From: DATBLE01 sp963791425
Lineage (GTDB): Bacteria; Actinomycetota; Thermoleophilia; Gaiellales; Gaiellaceae
DNA: 64,000 bases
Assembly: GCA_963791425.1 (NCBI GenBank)
Contig: CAWBSE010000003.1
Coordinates: 1,240,001 to 1,304,000 of the forward strand
Direction of reading: 5' to 3'
A program made the position numbers and the translations under genes. Of the stretch, positions 41,611 through 50,038 are shown in pieces. A model generated the notes under the pieces. The model did not search any database. It was given only the letters and a program-made list of their open reading frames with translations, and had not been told where the DNA came from. Numbering within the stretch: the stretch's first letter is position 1; each line of letters opens with the position of its first letter.

Positions 41611-41752
41611 AGGTGCCTCCTTGTCGATTCTCGGCGACCGTAGCCCGGGCTGAAACGGGGCACCATTACGAAAGACTGAAATCTCGAACAGCCCGGCCCC
41701 GCCGTAAGCAACCTTTAAGGACTTGGCCTCGCCACCTCTGGACAATGAGACG

Positions 41753-42430
41753 ATGGGCACTGTTCTCGTCGTCGACGACGAACCGGTCGTACGCGACGTC
41801 GTCGTCCGCTACCTGGAACAGGAGGGGTACCGGACGCTGCAGGCGGGCGACGGCGAGATGGCACGTGAGCTCCTCGAGCGCGAAACGCCGAGCCTGGTCG
41901 TGCTCGATTTGATGCTCCCCGGAACGGACGGGCTGGCCCTGTGCGGCTGGATCCGGGCCCGGTCGCAATTGCCCGTGATCATGGTCACCGCCCTGGCCGA
42001 GGAGGCCGACCGGCTGGCCGGTCTCGAGCTCGGCGCGGACGACTACCTGACCAAGCCGTTCTCACCGCGCGAGCTGGTCGCGCGGGTGAATGCCGTCCTG
42101 CGACGAGCGTCCGCGCCGAGCGTCCCGGCGGAACGCATCGAGGTCGGCGATCTCGTCGTCGACCCCGGCAGACGCGAGGTGCACAAGGGCGGCAAGCCGC
42201 TTCGCCTGACGACGCTCGAGTTCGACCTCCTCAGTTTCCTGGCCGGCAACCCGAACCGGGTGTTCTCGCGCGGGGCCCTGATGGAGCGCGTCTGGGGATA
42301 CGCCTCGGTGCTCGACACGGGCACGGTCACCGTCCACGTCCGCCGGTTGCGCGAGAAGATCGAGGACGACCCCTCGCGGCCCCGGCACCTCGAGACGGTC
42401 TGGGGCGCCGGCTACCGGTTCACACCGTGA
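41753..42430 (+). CDS. OmpR-family response regulator
   Basis: A 225-residue regulator. Receiver domain with acidic pair DDE at 8-10, phospho-acceptor Asp52 (VVLDLMLPG) and Lys in TKPFSP near residue 103; winged-helix DNA-binding domain at about 130-225 ending GAGYRFTP. Four-base overlap with the sensor kinase. It is divergent from the CHRD-YedY-b561 operon across about 140 bases and may regulate it. Confidence 0.92.
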   Translation: MGTVLVVDDEPVVRDVVVRYLEQEGYRTLQAGDGEMARELLERETPSLVVLDLMLPGTDGLALCGWIRARSQLPVIMVTALAEEADRLAGLELGADDYLTKPFSPRELVARVNAVLRRASAPSVPAERIEVGDLVVDPGRREVHKGGKPLRLTTLEFDLLSFLAGNPNRVFSRGALMERVWGYASVLDTGTVTVHVRRLREKIEDDPSRPRHLETVWGAGYRFTP

Positions 42431-43500
42431 CCGAGGTCGCCGTCTTCCTCGTGCTCGGCACGGTGGCCGTCGGGGTCGCGGCGGCGCTTCTCCTCAGACT
42501 GCTACCCACGGTCAGCCTCCAACTGGCCGGGCTCGCGCTCCTCGCGGTCTTGCTGCCGCTCGCGGGCGTTCTCACCTCCGGCTGGGTCATGTTCCACATG
42601 CACGACGACGCCAAGATCCTCGCCGTCTCGTCCGCCGCAGCTCTCTCCGCCGTCGTCGGCGCGCTGCTTCTAGCCCGCTGGATCGTGAAGCCTCTCGAGC
42701 GGCTCCGCGCAGCCTCCGCCCAGCTCGCCGCCGGCGACCTCGCCACCCGCGCCCCGCAACAGGGCGCACGCGAGCTCGCCCAGATGGGCAGCTCATTCAA
42801 TGCGATGGCCGAATCCATCGAGCAGCTCTTCGATGCCCGGCGAGAGCTCGTCGCCTGGGCCAGCCACGACCTGCGCACACCGCTCACGTCGATGCGGGCG
42901 ATGCTCGAGGCTGCCGAAGACGGGCTCGCCGATCCCGCCGAGTACCTACCGGCGCTGAACCACCAGGTCAGGACGCTGTCGATGCTCGTCGACGACCTGT
43001 TCGAGCTCGCCCGCATCGACGCCGGCGTCCTCCGCCTGGAGCTCCAAGACACCGACCTCGACACGGTCATCGAGTCCTGCCTGCGCGGAGTCGAGGCGGA
43101 CGCGCGCGCCAAGCGAGTCCGGCTCCGCACGCAACTCGAAGCGCCGCTTCCGGCAGTTCGCTGCGCTCCCGAGAAGGTCGAGCGCGTCCTCTACAACCTC
43201 CTCACCAACGCTCTCCGCCACACCCCGGCCGACGGAGCGATCGCCGTTGTGGCGAGCCGGCAACGCGGGACCGTGACGGTCGCCGTCGAGGACACCGGCG
43301 AGGGCGTCACCGGCGACGTGCGCGAGCGGATGTTCGAACGCTTCTGGCGAGGCGACTCGTCGCGAAGCTCACCGGGATCGGGGCTCGGTCTCGCGATCGC
43401 ACGTGGCCTCGTCGAGGCACAGGGAGGTCGTATCTGGGCCGAGAACCGCCCCGAAGGCGGCGCGCGAATCTCATTCACGCTCCCCGCAGCAGGCATCTGA
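42427..43500 (+). CDS. two-component sensor histidine kinase
   Basis: A 357-residue membrane kinase. Two hydrophobic regions (residues 5-55 and 65-84) leave almost no extracellular domain, then HAMP (85-137), the dimerisation domain with phospho-His147 in SHDLRTPL, and an ATPase domain with N (YNLLTNALRH), G1 (VEDTGEGV) and G2 (GSGLGLAIARGL) boxes. The lack of a sensor domain suggests it senses membrane or intramembrane signals. GTG start at 42427. Confidence 0.92.
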   Translation: MTEVAVFLVLGTVAVGVAAALLLRLLPTVSLQLAGLALLAVLLPLAGVLTSGWVMFHMHDDAKILAVSSAAALSAVVGALLLARWIVKPLERLRAASAQLAAGDLATRAPQQGARELAQMGSSFNAMAESIEQLFDARRELVAWASHDLRTPLTSMRAMLEAAEDGLADPAEYLPALNHQVRTLSMLVDDLFELARIDAGVLRLELQDTDLDTVIESCLRGVEADARAKRVRLRTQLEAPLPAVRCAPEKVERVLYNLLTNALRHTPADGAIAVVASRQRGTVTVAVEDTGEGVTGDVRERMFERFWRGDSSRSSPGSGLGLAIARGLVEAQGGRIWAENRPEGGARISFTLPAAGI

Positions 43501-43514
43501 GGGCGTTGTGGGGA

Positions 43515-43628
43515 GCGCACGTGCGATCTTGCCAGACAACGACTGCCGCCGCTGGCCGGCGGAATGCCCACAGCATGACCGGCGTGATCAGCAGTGGTCT
43601 GTGCCAGCGTTCCGCAATGTCCCCCGAG
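43515..43628 (-). repeat. island repeat, copy 1 (long form, about 110 bp)
   Basis: The core at 43601-43628 reads, on the minus strand, as GGGGGACATTGCGGAACGCTGG. About 85 more bases to the left are shared with the copy at 54221-54335 (GATCTTGCCAGACA, ACCGGCGTGATCA, GGTCTG), where the orientation is opposite. It lies upstream of the first island gene. Confidence 0.75.
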
Positions 43629-43709
43629 CTGCCTTGGTACCGGCGAGGAGCAGGCTAAATGTGTTTGGATAGCGGATGAGAGCAGGAACCGTTCAGGAAG
43701 GAGTTTGTG

Positions 43710-44066
43710 ATGGCGGATTACGCGCTCTTCATCGGTTGGGGGGATCCCGTGCGTGGCCGCGAGGCGAAGAGCACGTCGGTCTTCGGCGACGCTGTTGCTC
43801 TGTGGACGAAGCTTCAGAGCGAGGGAGTGATCGAGAGCTGGTCGGCCTACTTCCTCGGGCCGCATGGAGGCGACCTCGGCGGGTTCTTCCTGCTGCACGG
43901 TGATCGCGAGAAGTTGGCGCTAGCGAGCGCCAGTGAGGAGATGGACGGAGTGCTCGAACGCGCCGCGATGGTCGTCGAGCGTCTAGGTGTAGTTCCGGCG
44001 ATGACCGGTGCGGCGATCGAGTCGGCCATGGGGCGATACCTCGAACACGCGGCCGAGCTCTCATAA
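43710..44066 (+). CDS. hypothetical protein, possible dimeric alpha/beta-barrel (YCII-like)
   Basis: A 118-residue soluble protein, N-terminus MADYALFIGWGDPVRGRE. The alternating strand-helix pattern and size resemble small stress or YCII/DUF-type ferredoxin-like folds, but no specific motif is recognised. A good SD (GGAAGGAG) precedes GTG 43707 / ATG 43710. It is the first gene of the repeat-rich island. Confidence 0.6.
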   Translation: MADYALFIGWGDPVRGREAKSTSVFGDAVALWTKLQSEGVIESWSAYFLGPHGGDLGGFFLLHGDREKLALASASEEMDGVLERAAMVVERLGVVPAMTGAAIESAMGRYLEHAAELS

Positions 44067-44118
44067 CCCGCACACCGGAGTAACTCAGGCCGCGCAGTGG
44101 AGGTGCACGCCCTCGGGT

Positions 44119-44146
44119 GCCCCAGTGTTCGGGAATGTCCCCCGAG
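44119..44146 (-). repeat. island repeat, copy 2
   Basis: Minus-strand core GGGGGACATTCCCGAACACTGG. Lies between the convergent ends of the genes at 43710 and 44432. Confidence 0.8.
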
Positions 44147-44168
44147 CGGGTGCGCCTGAAGCGGAGGC

Positions 44169-44432
44169 CTAGGCTTCGGTGAGGATCACCAGAGTCTCGG
44201 GCAGCACGCCGTCATATTCCATCGCGTCGGCCATCTCCGGGTTCTGCATCGCCGTCATAAGGGCGTCCATGTCGGCAACATCCATGAGCACCGCCACGCG
44301 CGTCGGGTTCTCCTGGTCGACGAACGTCCGAATGTTGGTGACGCCGAGAGGGCCGAACACTTCTTCGCGCTTCGGCGAAGCGAGCCAGTGCTGCGTGTCC
44401 TTCACCTCGTGGTAGCCGATCACTGTTGGCAT
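44169..44432 (-). CDS. small hypothetical protein
   Basis: An 87-residue protein starting MPTVIGYHEVKDTQHWL. Strand-helix pattern with VAVLMDVADMDALMTAM resembles small ferredoxin-fold (antibiotic-monooxygenase/cyclase-like) proteins, but this is a guess. It stands alone between island repeats. Confidence 0.55.
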   Translation of the reverse strand: MPTVIGYHEVKDTQHWLASPKREEVFGPLGVTNIRTFVDQENPTRVAVLMDVADMDALMTAMQNPEMADAMEYDGVLPETLVILTEA

Positions 44433-44529
44433 CTTCGCTCCCGTCCGTGGTCGAGTTGTCCCTTCGGGAGCGACTATCTCAGAGAAGGCTCGCCGGCGAC
44501 GACCGACATCGTGGGAGATGACGGCTCCC

Positions 44530-44557
44530 TGCGCCAGCGTTCGGGAATGTCCCCTGG
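44530..44557 (-). repeat. island repeat, copy 3
   Basis: Minus-strand core GGGGACATTCCCGAACGCTGG. In the divergent gap between the genes starting at 44432 and 44675. Confidence 0.8.
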
Positions 44558-44674
44558 AGAAGTGACGCCGGTGCTGGAAGAGATGAGTTTTCGCTTGTCA
44601 GCCAGTCTCCACTGCGTACGGATCCGTAATTGCATCGAACGGTGTCGCCTACATCACCGATTTCAGGAGGCAAC

Positions 44675-45349
44675 TTGAAGCTTCTTCTCACGTCCGCCGG
44701 CATCAAGAACGCCCCCATCCACGACGCACTGGTCGACCTGCTGGGCAAACCGATCAGCGAGTCCAGCGCCCTCTGCATCCCCACCGCGATGTACGGGCAC
44801 CCCTGGGTCGGTCCCGGCGAGAAGGCGTGGCAGTTCATCAGTGGGCAAGAACCCAACTGCCCGATGTGCGAGCTGGGCTGGAAGTCCTTGGGAGTGCTGG
44901 AGCTGACCGCGCTACCCAGCATCGACGAAGAACGCTGGGTTCCCCTGGTCCAGGAGACCGACGTCCTGCTGGCCTCAGGCGGCGATGCCCTGTACCTGTG
45001 CCACTGGATGCGGCAGTCCCGGTTGGCGGACCTGCTGCCGTCGCTGGACAAGACGGTCTGGGTGGGACTGAGCGCCGGGAGCATGGTGATGACCCCCAGG
45101 ATCGGGGGCGCCTTCGTCGGCTGGAAGCCGCCCACAGGTGGTGACGAAACGCTCGGGTTCGTCGACTTCTCGATCTTCCCGCACGTGGATCACGAGGACT
45201 TGCCGGAGAACACAATGGCCAACGCAGAGAAGTGGGCGGCCGGCTTGTCGGGGCCGGCGTACGCGATCGATGACGAGACCGCCATCAAGGTGACCGACGG
45301 CACCGTCGAAGTCGTTTCCGAAGGGGAGTGGAAGCTGTTCACGCCCTGA
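44675..45349 (+). CDS. peptidase S51 (dipeptidase E)-like protein
   Basis: A 224-residue class-I-glutaminase-like fold protein. The nucleophile motif GLSAGSM has Ser133, as in S51 peptidase E and cyanophycinase. The TTG at 44675 is taken as start because CAGGAGG lies five bases upstream and the protein then begins MKLLLTSAG as in the family. Possible role: cleaving Asp-X dipeptides. Stands alone in the island. Confidence 0.75.
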   Translation: MKLLLTSAGIKNAPIHDALVDLLGKPISESSALCIPTAMYGHPWVGPGEKAWQFISGQEPNCPMCELGWKSLGVLELTALPSIDEERWVPLVQETDVLLASGGDALYLCHWMRQSRLADLLPSLDKTVWVGLSAGSMVMTPRIGGAFVGWKPPTGGDETLGFVDFSIFPHVDHEDLPENTMANAEKWAAGLSGPAYAIDDETAIKVTDGTVEVVSEGEWKLFTP

Positions 45350-45360
45350 GGCCTCCCGCG

Positions 45361-45382
45361 CCGGTGCTCGGGAATGCTGCGG
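45361..45382 (-). repeat. island repeat, copy 4 (degenerate)
   Basis: CCGGTGCTCGGGAATGCTGCGG on the plus strand; similar to the other copies over GGTGCTCGGGAATG. Lies in the 33-base gap between two convergent genes. Confidence 0.55.
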
Positions 45383-46273
45383 CTAGCGGCTTCCTTCGCT
45401 TGCCGAGTAGGCCGGACCGGCGCCGAGGCGGGCGGTGACGGAGCCGAGGGCAAGGGCGACGATCGGGACGATGAGCAGCAGGACGAGTCCGCTGCCGAGG
45501 TTGTCGCTGACCGCATAGGTGGCGAGGTCGTGTGTCCCGCTCCGGTGGAAGTCGCGGAGTAGGCCGGAATCGTAGGGTCGACCGTCTCTCAGGTAGGTCT
45601 CTGTGACCCAGATGACAAAGGCAGAGAGGCCACCGATGATCCCGCTCCAGAGAGCGGCTTGCCTGCCCGCCCTGGCGTCGCTTGTCGAGCGTCCGGCGAG
45701 AGCCGCAATGCAAGCGGGGCCGAGCAGAACGATCATGAGAGGGAGGGCGACCCAGCTCTTGAGGAGGTGTGTGGGAGCGAGGATGACGAACCAGCCGCCG
45801 CCGATGAGGAGGCCGCCGGTCAGTCCGTACCGGCTGGCGGTGCTCGTGTGGCCCGTCCTTTCGCCCGAGAGGGTGAGCGCGATCAACGCGTAGCCTGCAA
45901 GGACGACAAGGAAGAGCGTCACCGAAGCCCAGGTGCCGGGGTCGGAGCGCAGTTCGGGGTAGTGCACCAGGCCGTAGGTGGCGAGACAGAGGGCGGCTGC
46001 GATACCCACGAAGACGAAGGCGCGGCTGTTTGCCGTGCCGGGCGCGGGCCGACGGGCCAGCGCCCGGAGGCGGATCAGCGCTGCTGCCCGGGCGCAGCCG
46101 AGACCGAACCGCCAGCGTGCCCCCTGCCCGTGGACATAGCTGTACTCGTTTCGCATCGCCTCTTGCCACTCCTGATGTCCGGGAGGGAGGCCGCGTGTTA
46201 CGAAGACGAGAAGGGCGGCAGTACGGTCGTTCTCGTGGGAAAGCGAGCGAAGTTGTCGAAGCGCGCGCGTCAC
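45383..46273 (-). CDS. PadR-associated integral membrane protein
   Basis: A 296-residue protein with about six hydrophobic segments (for example AFVFVGIAAALCLATYGLV, LFLVVLAGYALIALTLSG). Its N-terminal part contains a short soluble region RGLPPGHQEWQEAMRNEYSYVHG that often follows PadR regulator genes in actinobacteria. The function is unknown. GTG 46273 is the first good start, but the hydrophobic frame extends upstream to the PadR stop with no standard start codon. Confidence 0.65.
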   Translation of the reverse strand: MTRALRQLRSLSHENDRTAALLVFVTRGLPPGHQEWQEAMRNEYSYVHGQGARWRFGLGCARAAALIRLRALARRPAPGTANSRAFVFVGIAAALCLATYGLVHYPELRSDPGTWASVTLFLVVLAGYALIALTLSGERTGHTSTASRYGLTGGLLIGGGWFVILAPTHLLKSWVALPLMIVLLGPACIAALAGRSTSDARAGRQAALWSGIIGGLSAFVIWVTETYLRDGRPYDSGLLRDFHRSGTHDLATYAVSDNLGSGLVLLLIVPIVALALGSVTARLGAGPAYSASEGSR

Positions 46274-46329
46274 GGCGGGAACAACTCGCGTGGCGAAGAG
46301 GACGCCGAGTGCGAGGACGAAGAAGCCGC

Positions 46330-46650
46330 CTATGACGCACCCCGGAGTTCGGGACGCCGGCGAGACCGAGCCGGAGCGGACGGGGTGTGCGCTTGCGCTC
46401 GCGCGTACTCGAGCCCGAGTCCCGTGAGCCGGTACAGATGGCGCGGTGGTCTGCCCTGGGTCAGGTCGGTCTCCCAGTGCGATTCGAGCAGATCGCGATC
46501 GGAAAGCCGCACCAGAATTGGGTAGAGCGACCCGGACTGGAGCCCAACCTCAAGGCTCAACTCGTACCCGTAGCGCCACTCGGCTGGGCGGGTGGCCAGT
46601 GCCGAAAGCACCTTTGCAGTCTGCGGTGAAACGCGACGAGCGCGGGCCAT
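46330..46650 (-). CDS. PadR-family transcriptional regulator
   Basis: A 106-residue winged-helix protein. The PadR pattern is RPAEWRYGYELSLEVGLQSGSLYPILVRL (about residues 21-49) with the wing near GRPPRHLYRLTGLG. It lacks the long C-terminal dimerisation helix, as in PadR-s2. It precedes the membrane protein gene in one unit and most likely represses it. Confidence 0.85.
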   Translation of the reverse strand: MARARRVSPQTAKVLSALATRPAEWRYGYELSLEVGLQSGSLYPILVRLSDRDLLESHWETDLTQGRPPRHLYRLTGLGLEYARAQAHTPSAPARSRRRPELRGAS

Positions 46651-46974
46651 CGCCCATAAGTCTACCTAGATTGATTTATTGCTGCAAGGACTGCTCTCTC
46701 CCTCCGGCTCAGGGCCCCTGAGCGACGACTGTTCGGGCGTCGAGCAGGTAGCCGACCTTGACGGCTGTTTCCCAGTTCCAGGTTGGGTAGTCGCAGCGTC
46801 CGTCGCGTGCGGCCCATAGTCGCCATGTCTTGCGGAGGAGCGCCATCGTGCACATTGACTAGGCGATTACCCGCCGGGAGACCGTCACGACTGGCCCCTT
46901 GAGTGTCTTCAGGAGCCAGGGTGGGAGGGGGGTCAACGACGCAGCGGGATGGGTGCGCCGTAGAGTTAGGCCCG
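46651..46974. other. 324-bp region between PadR and the DehI-like gene
   Basis: Apart from the possible 45-residue frame at 46709-46846 I see no gene. The start next to PadR (TCTACCTAGATTGATTTATT) is AT-rich for this genome and may hold the PadR promoter. Confidence 0.4.
46709..46846 (-). CDS. possible small protein (45 residues)
   Basis: An ATG-started frame whose product begins MALLRKTWRLWAARDG and contains CDYPTWNWETAVKVGYLL, a protein-like composition rich in Trp and Tyr. No recognisable family and no strong SD. It could equally be a decayed gene end. Confidence 0.3.
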   Translation of the reverse strand: MALLRKTWRLWAARDGRCDYPTWNWETAVKVGYLLDARTVVAQGP

Positions 46975-47745
46975 ATGCGACTGATCGGTTTGCCGCTGCT
47001 CCACGAGGAGGAAGCCGAAGGGATCGTCTCATCGGTATTCGTCGACATTCGAACGCGGATGCCGTTCGTGCCGGCGTTGTTCAAGGCCTTGGCCGCCGAC
47101 CCAGAGGCGCTCGTGGCGGCTTGGTTGCAGGCGCGCGCGATCTACGACGACCCGCGCTCGCCCGCTGCGGCGAGTGAGATCCGAAGGAGCGCTCAGGTCA
47201 GCATCGGCTTTCAGCCGAGCCGCCGAGTCTGCGAGGCGGTGACACCGTTCGCCACTGAGCTCCCGTTCATGCTGCTGATCGTGACCTCGCTCCAGCTTTC
47301 GCTCAGCGGCGAATTAGTTCGGCAGCCCACGCCTAAACCGGACCTCCCGGCAGCGGCACCCGTACCCGAGCCTGAGTTCTCTGACCGCGGCGAGCATCCG
47401 CTGTTCCCGGAGATCTGCTCGCTCTACGGGACACAGCATCTCCCGAGCATCTTCCGGACGCTGGCAGCGAACGGGGTGCTCGAGGAGACGTGGAACGCGA
47501 TCGGCCCCTTCCTGGCGAGCCCCGAAGGAGCGATCGCGGTCGCCCGAGTGAGCTCGGTAGCCGACAATCGGGCACGCGCGATGCCCGACGTCGCGTCATT
47601 CGCCGTCGACGGCGCCCGACCGATCCTCGACCAGTTCTCGCTAGCCCTACCGCGCAACCTGATCCTCGCGATCACCGGGCGCGGGGACTACCGGCCGGAC
47701 CGATCGACCAACCGTGATCGAGCCAGCGCGGACGACACCGTTTAG
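46975..47745 (+). CDS. DehI-like (halocarboxylic acid dehydrogenase/dehalogenase) family protein
   Basis: A 256-residue mostly helical protein. Two repeats (around residues 20-75 and 150-205) share the DehI pattern with PFVPALFKALAADPEALVAAW and LPSIFRTLAANGVLEETW, followed by an arginine-rich helix (SEIRRSAQ). DehI enzymes remove halide from 2-haloacids. Catalytic Asp/Asn residues were not verified, so activity is uncertain. It is encoded alone on the plus strand. Confidence 0.6.
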   Translation: MRLIGLPLLHEEEAEGIVSSVFVDIRTRMPFVPALFKALAADPEALVAAWLQARAIYDDPRSPAAASEIRRSAQVSIGFQPSRRVCEAVTPFATELPFMLLIVTSLQLSLSGELVRQPTPKPDLPAAAPVPEPEFSDRGEHPLFPEICSLYGTQHLPSIFRTLAANGVLEETWNAIGPFLASPEGAIAVARVSSVADNRARAMPDVASFAVDGARPILDQFSLALPRNLILAITGRGDYRPDRSTNRDRASADDTV

Positions 47746-47788
47746 TCGGTTCTCAGGCTTGTCCTTCCCGCGATGGAGGGCCGAGCCC

Positions 47789-47890
47789 ACGCCGGGGCAT
47801 CTACGCCGACGTGCGCGGATACATCAACGTCCGTGACCTCGGAAACGGCGAGAGCAACGCGTCGAACATCGACTTCCACCTTCTGCCGTA
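47789..47890 (+). pseudogene. possible C-terminal gene remnant
   Basis: A frame with no start ends in a natural-looking C-terminus (GIYADVRGYINVRDLGNG and then IDFHLLP with TAG at 47888-47890). A strong hairpin follows at 47913-47936 as after a real gene. The parent family is not recognised. Confidence 0.3.
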
Positions 47891-47912
47891 GATCAACGGT
47901 CCGACTCGTAAC

Positions 47913-47936
47913 GGAGGCCCGCCCCGGCGGGCCTCC
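47913..47936 (+). terminator. GC-rich hairpin terminator
   Basis: GGAGGCCCGCC pairs with GGCGGGCCTCC with almost no loop, 22 bases after the remnant's stop codon. No T-run. Confidence 0.6.
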
Positions 47937-48086
47937 GCCGTGCCTATCGTCCGGCATGTGGCGTGTACGAACTACTGAGGTAGGGCATAAAGGTCAAGGC
48001 GCAAGCCGTGCGTTTGACTTGCTGGTGCGATTCATGACAAGGTGCTGCAACGGGGGAATGAACGGCGAGACGGAGGGAGCATCCTG

Positions 48087-48380
48087 ATGGCAGTTGCAGT
48101 TGAGGTGATCTTCACTGGTGCCGGGGCGACGCTTGAGAACTACATCAAGAGCCTCAAGCTCCTAGGCGCCGTCCCGGAAGGGCCGCACCCAGATGAAGAC
48201 TGTCTCTTTCACTGGGTAACAGTGACCGGCGGCGGGTTGCGCGTGATCGATGTCTGGACGTCCCAGGCGGAGTTTGACGATTTCGCGCCCAAGATTGGGG
48301 CCGTAGGCGTTGAGGTGGGTATGCCCAAGCCGACCTTCAAGACCATCGACGTTGCCAATTACCTGACTGCCGGGAGCTGA
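48087..48380 (+). CDS. small hypothetical protein
   Basis: A 97-residue protein beginning MAVAVEVIFTGAGATLENY with a compact alpha/beta pattern (WVTVTGGGLRVIDVWTSQAEFDDF) similar to small antibiotic-monooxygenase-like folds. GGAGGGAG precedes the ATG at 48087. Function unknown. Confidence 0.65.
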   Translation: MAVAVEVIFTGAGATLENYIKSLKLLGAVPEGPHPDEDCLFHWVTVTGGGLRVIDVWTSQAEFDDFAPKIGAVGVEVGMPKPTFKTIDVANYLTAGS

Positions 48381-48401
48381 TAGTCCCTGCTCGCGGGTAA
48401 A

Positions 48402-48432
48402 GGTGGGAGACTCGCGTGTGCGAGCTCCCACC
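48402..48432 (+). terminator. hairpin after the small protein gene
   Basis: GGTGGGAG (48402-48409) pairs with CTCCCACC (48425-48432), with an inner CTCGC/GCGAG stem, 21 bases after the stop. No T-run. Confidence 0.6.
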
Positions 48433-48567
48433 GCACGTATCGGGGCGCCCTAGACCTCCTGGCCGGGCCAGCCAAGCAAGGCTGCGTCCAGGCCCAGCCG
48501 ACGATGGTGTCGGTCAGCGCTGGTGAACGGGCTGGGCTACCTACTGAGGTAGAACGGTCAGAGCTCT

Positions 48568-48600
48568 CAAGGGACATTCCTGAACACTCGGGCAAGCGAG
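48568..48600 (+). repeat. island repeat, copy 5
   Basis: TCAAGGGACATTCCTGAACA followed by CTCGGGCAAGCGAG: the best full-length example of the plus-oriented subfamily. Between convergent genes. Confidence 0.85.
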
Positions 48601-48663
48601 TGGGCGTGGGTAGTAGCGGAAGACGATGACGGACGGTCGAGGAGAGACGGCAGCGTCGTCGAC

Positions 48664-49851
48664 TTATGCGGTTGGTTCGAGTGTGCCCGCGTCGTGACCG
48701 TAGAGCCATTCCACGGCCTTGATCGACCAGTCGGTTGAGCCGCTTGCCATCAGTGCGTCGCGCTGCTCTTGCTCAAGCCCGTCGGGGAGGTGGAATCGCG
48801 TCTTGTTGGTCGCGGACATCGCCTGGAGGCGAGACGCGCGCGGTAGGCGGAGTTGTTCGTAGAGGCGCAGCGCGGTGGGAATGTCCCGCTCGTGCTTCAG
48901 GCACGCCGCCAGTGCTGCCCCGTCCTCGATAGCTTGGGCCGCGCCTTGGGCCATGAACGGAAGCATCGGATGGCAGGCGTCGCCGAGTAGGGTGACGCGC
49001 CCGACCGACCACCGCTCAAGTGGGGCGCGGTCGAATAGCGCCCAGACAAACGTCGAGTCGACGGCTCCTACGATCGCGCGAATCTGTGGGTGCCAGCCGT
49101 CGTACGTTGCCAGCACGTCCTCGACCTCGCCACGGTCGTTCCAGGACTCGCGCGTCCAGGTGTCCTGGTCGAAGATCGCAACGAAGTTGACCAAGCGGAA
49201 GTTCTGCACGTAGTAATGCACAAAGTGGCTGCCGGGTCCCATCCAGACCTGTGCGGTTACCTCGAGCGCAAGGTCGGCGAGGCGCTCGGCAGGCACGAGA
49301 CCGCGATAGGCGACGCAGCCGGTGAAGTGGGGACTCTGGGGTGTGAAGAGGGCAGTACGAACTGCAGAATGAATCCCGTCGGCTCCCACCAGCAGGTCGA
49401 AGTCAAGACGACTTCCGTCCTCGAACGTTGCCTGAACACGGTCGCCATGGTCGATGAGCCCGACGAAGCGCATTCCGACATGAAGGCGCTCCGACGGGAG
49501 CTTCCGAACGAGCGCGGCCAGCAGATCGGCCCGGTGCATCTGGTAATGGGGGAACCCGAAAGCCTCCACGACCTCGTCGCCGAGCGGTGTGCGAAGTAGT
49601 GTCCTGCCGTCGTCCCAGCGGCGCTGGTGAAAGGCCAGCGGCCGAACCCCCATCGCGGCAAGCTCGTCCGCCATACCCAGCCGGTGCAGGAGCCGCGATG
49701 CGTTCGGGCTGACCTGGATCCCTGCTCCAACCTCGCTCAGTGTCGAGGCCTGCTCGAAGACGTGGACATCGAACCCGGCATGGAACAACGACAGCGCTGC
49801 GCTTAACCCACCGATCCCACCGCCGATGACGCCGACAGAGTGTCCCTCCAC
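48664..49851 (-). CDS. FAD-dependent monooxygenase (salicylate hydroxylase-like, group A)
   Basis: A 395-residue flavoprotein with Rossmann motif GVIGGGIGGLSAALSL (residues 7-22), the DG motif LLVGADGIHSAVR near residue 155, and the FAD ribityl site LLGDACHPMLPFMAQGA near residue 287. Closest in style to salicylate/6-hydroxynicotinate monooxygenases. It is intact, unlike the monooxygenase at 28.8-30.4 kb, and stands alone in the island. Substrate unknown. Confidence 0.85.
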   Translation of the reverse strand: MEGHSVGVIGGGIGGLSAALSLFHAGFDVHVFEQASTLSEVGAGIQVSPNASRLLHRLGMADELAAMGVRPLAFHQRRWDDGRTLLRTPLGDEVVEAFGFPHYQMHRADLLAALVRKLPSERLHVGMRFVGLIDHGDRVQATFEDGSRLDFDLLVGADGIHSAVRTALFTPQSPHFTGCVAYRGLVPAERLADLALEVTAQVWMGPGSHFVHYYVQNFRLVNFVAIFDQDTWTRESWNDRGEVEDVLATYDGWHPQIRAIVGAVDSTFVWALFDRAPLERWSVGRVTLLGDACHPMLPFMAQGAAQAIEDGAALAACLKHERDIPTALRLYEQLRLPRASRLQAMSATNKTRFHLPDGLEQEQRDALMASGSTDWSIKAVEWLYGHDAGTLEPTA

Positions 49852-49925
49852 GAGCGGATCCTAGTGCCGCGCCCGAGCGCGAATGTCGACGATCAGGGCG
49901 TTCGGTCAAGACCAGACGCGACGCT

Positions 49926-49953
49926 CACTGGACATTCCCGAACACTGGCGCAC
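49926..49953 (+). repeat. island repeat, copy 6
   Basis: ACTGGACATTCCCGAACACT then GGCGCACG. In the divergent gap between the monooxygenase and the hydrolase. Confidence 0.8.
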
Positions 49954-50038
49954 GCCGCTCCTGCGCGGCTGGAGTAGGAGTCAGGCATCCTGATCGTGCT
50001 GTGCCGACGACGGACTCGGCTAGCGTGCACGGTCAAAC

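Larger units (their letters stand above)
47746..48086. other. 341-bp region between the DehI-like gene and the small protein gene
   Basis: Holds the possible C-terminal remnant (47789-47890), a terminator hairpin (47913-47936) and, near 47977, the short motif CTACTGAGGTAG that also occurs near 48541. No intact gene is seen. Confidence 0.5.

Noticed and set aside
45339..46340. Arg/Pro-rich frame on the minus strand parallel to the PadR-associated membrane protein
   Set aside because: It is the out-of-frame shadow of the membrane protein gene, which has clear hydrophobic segments.
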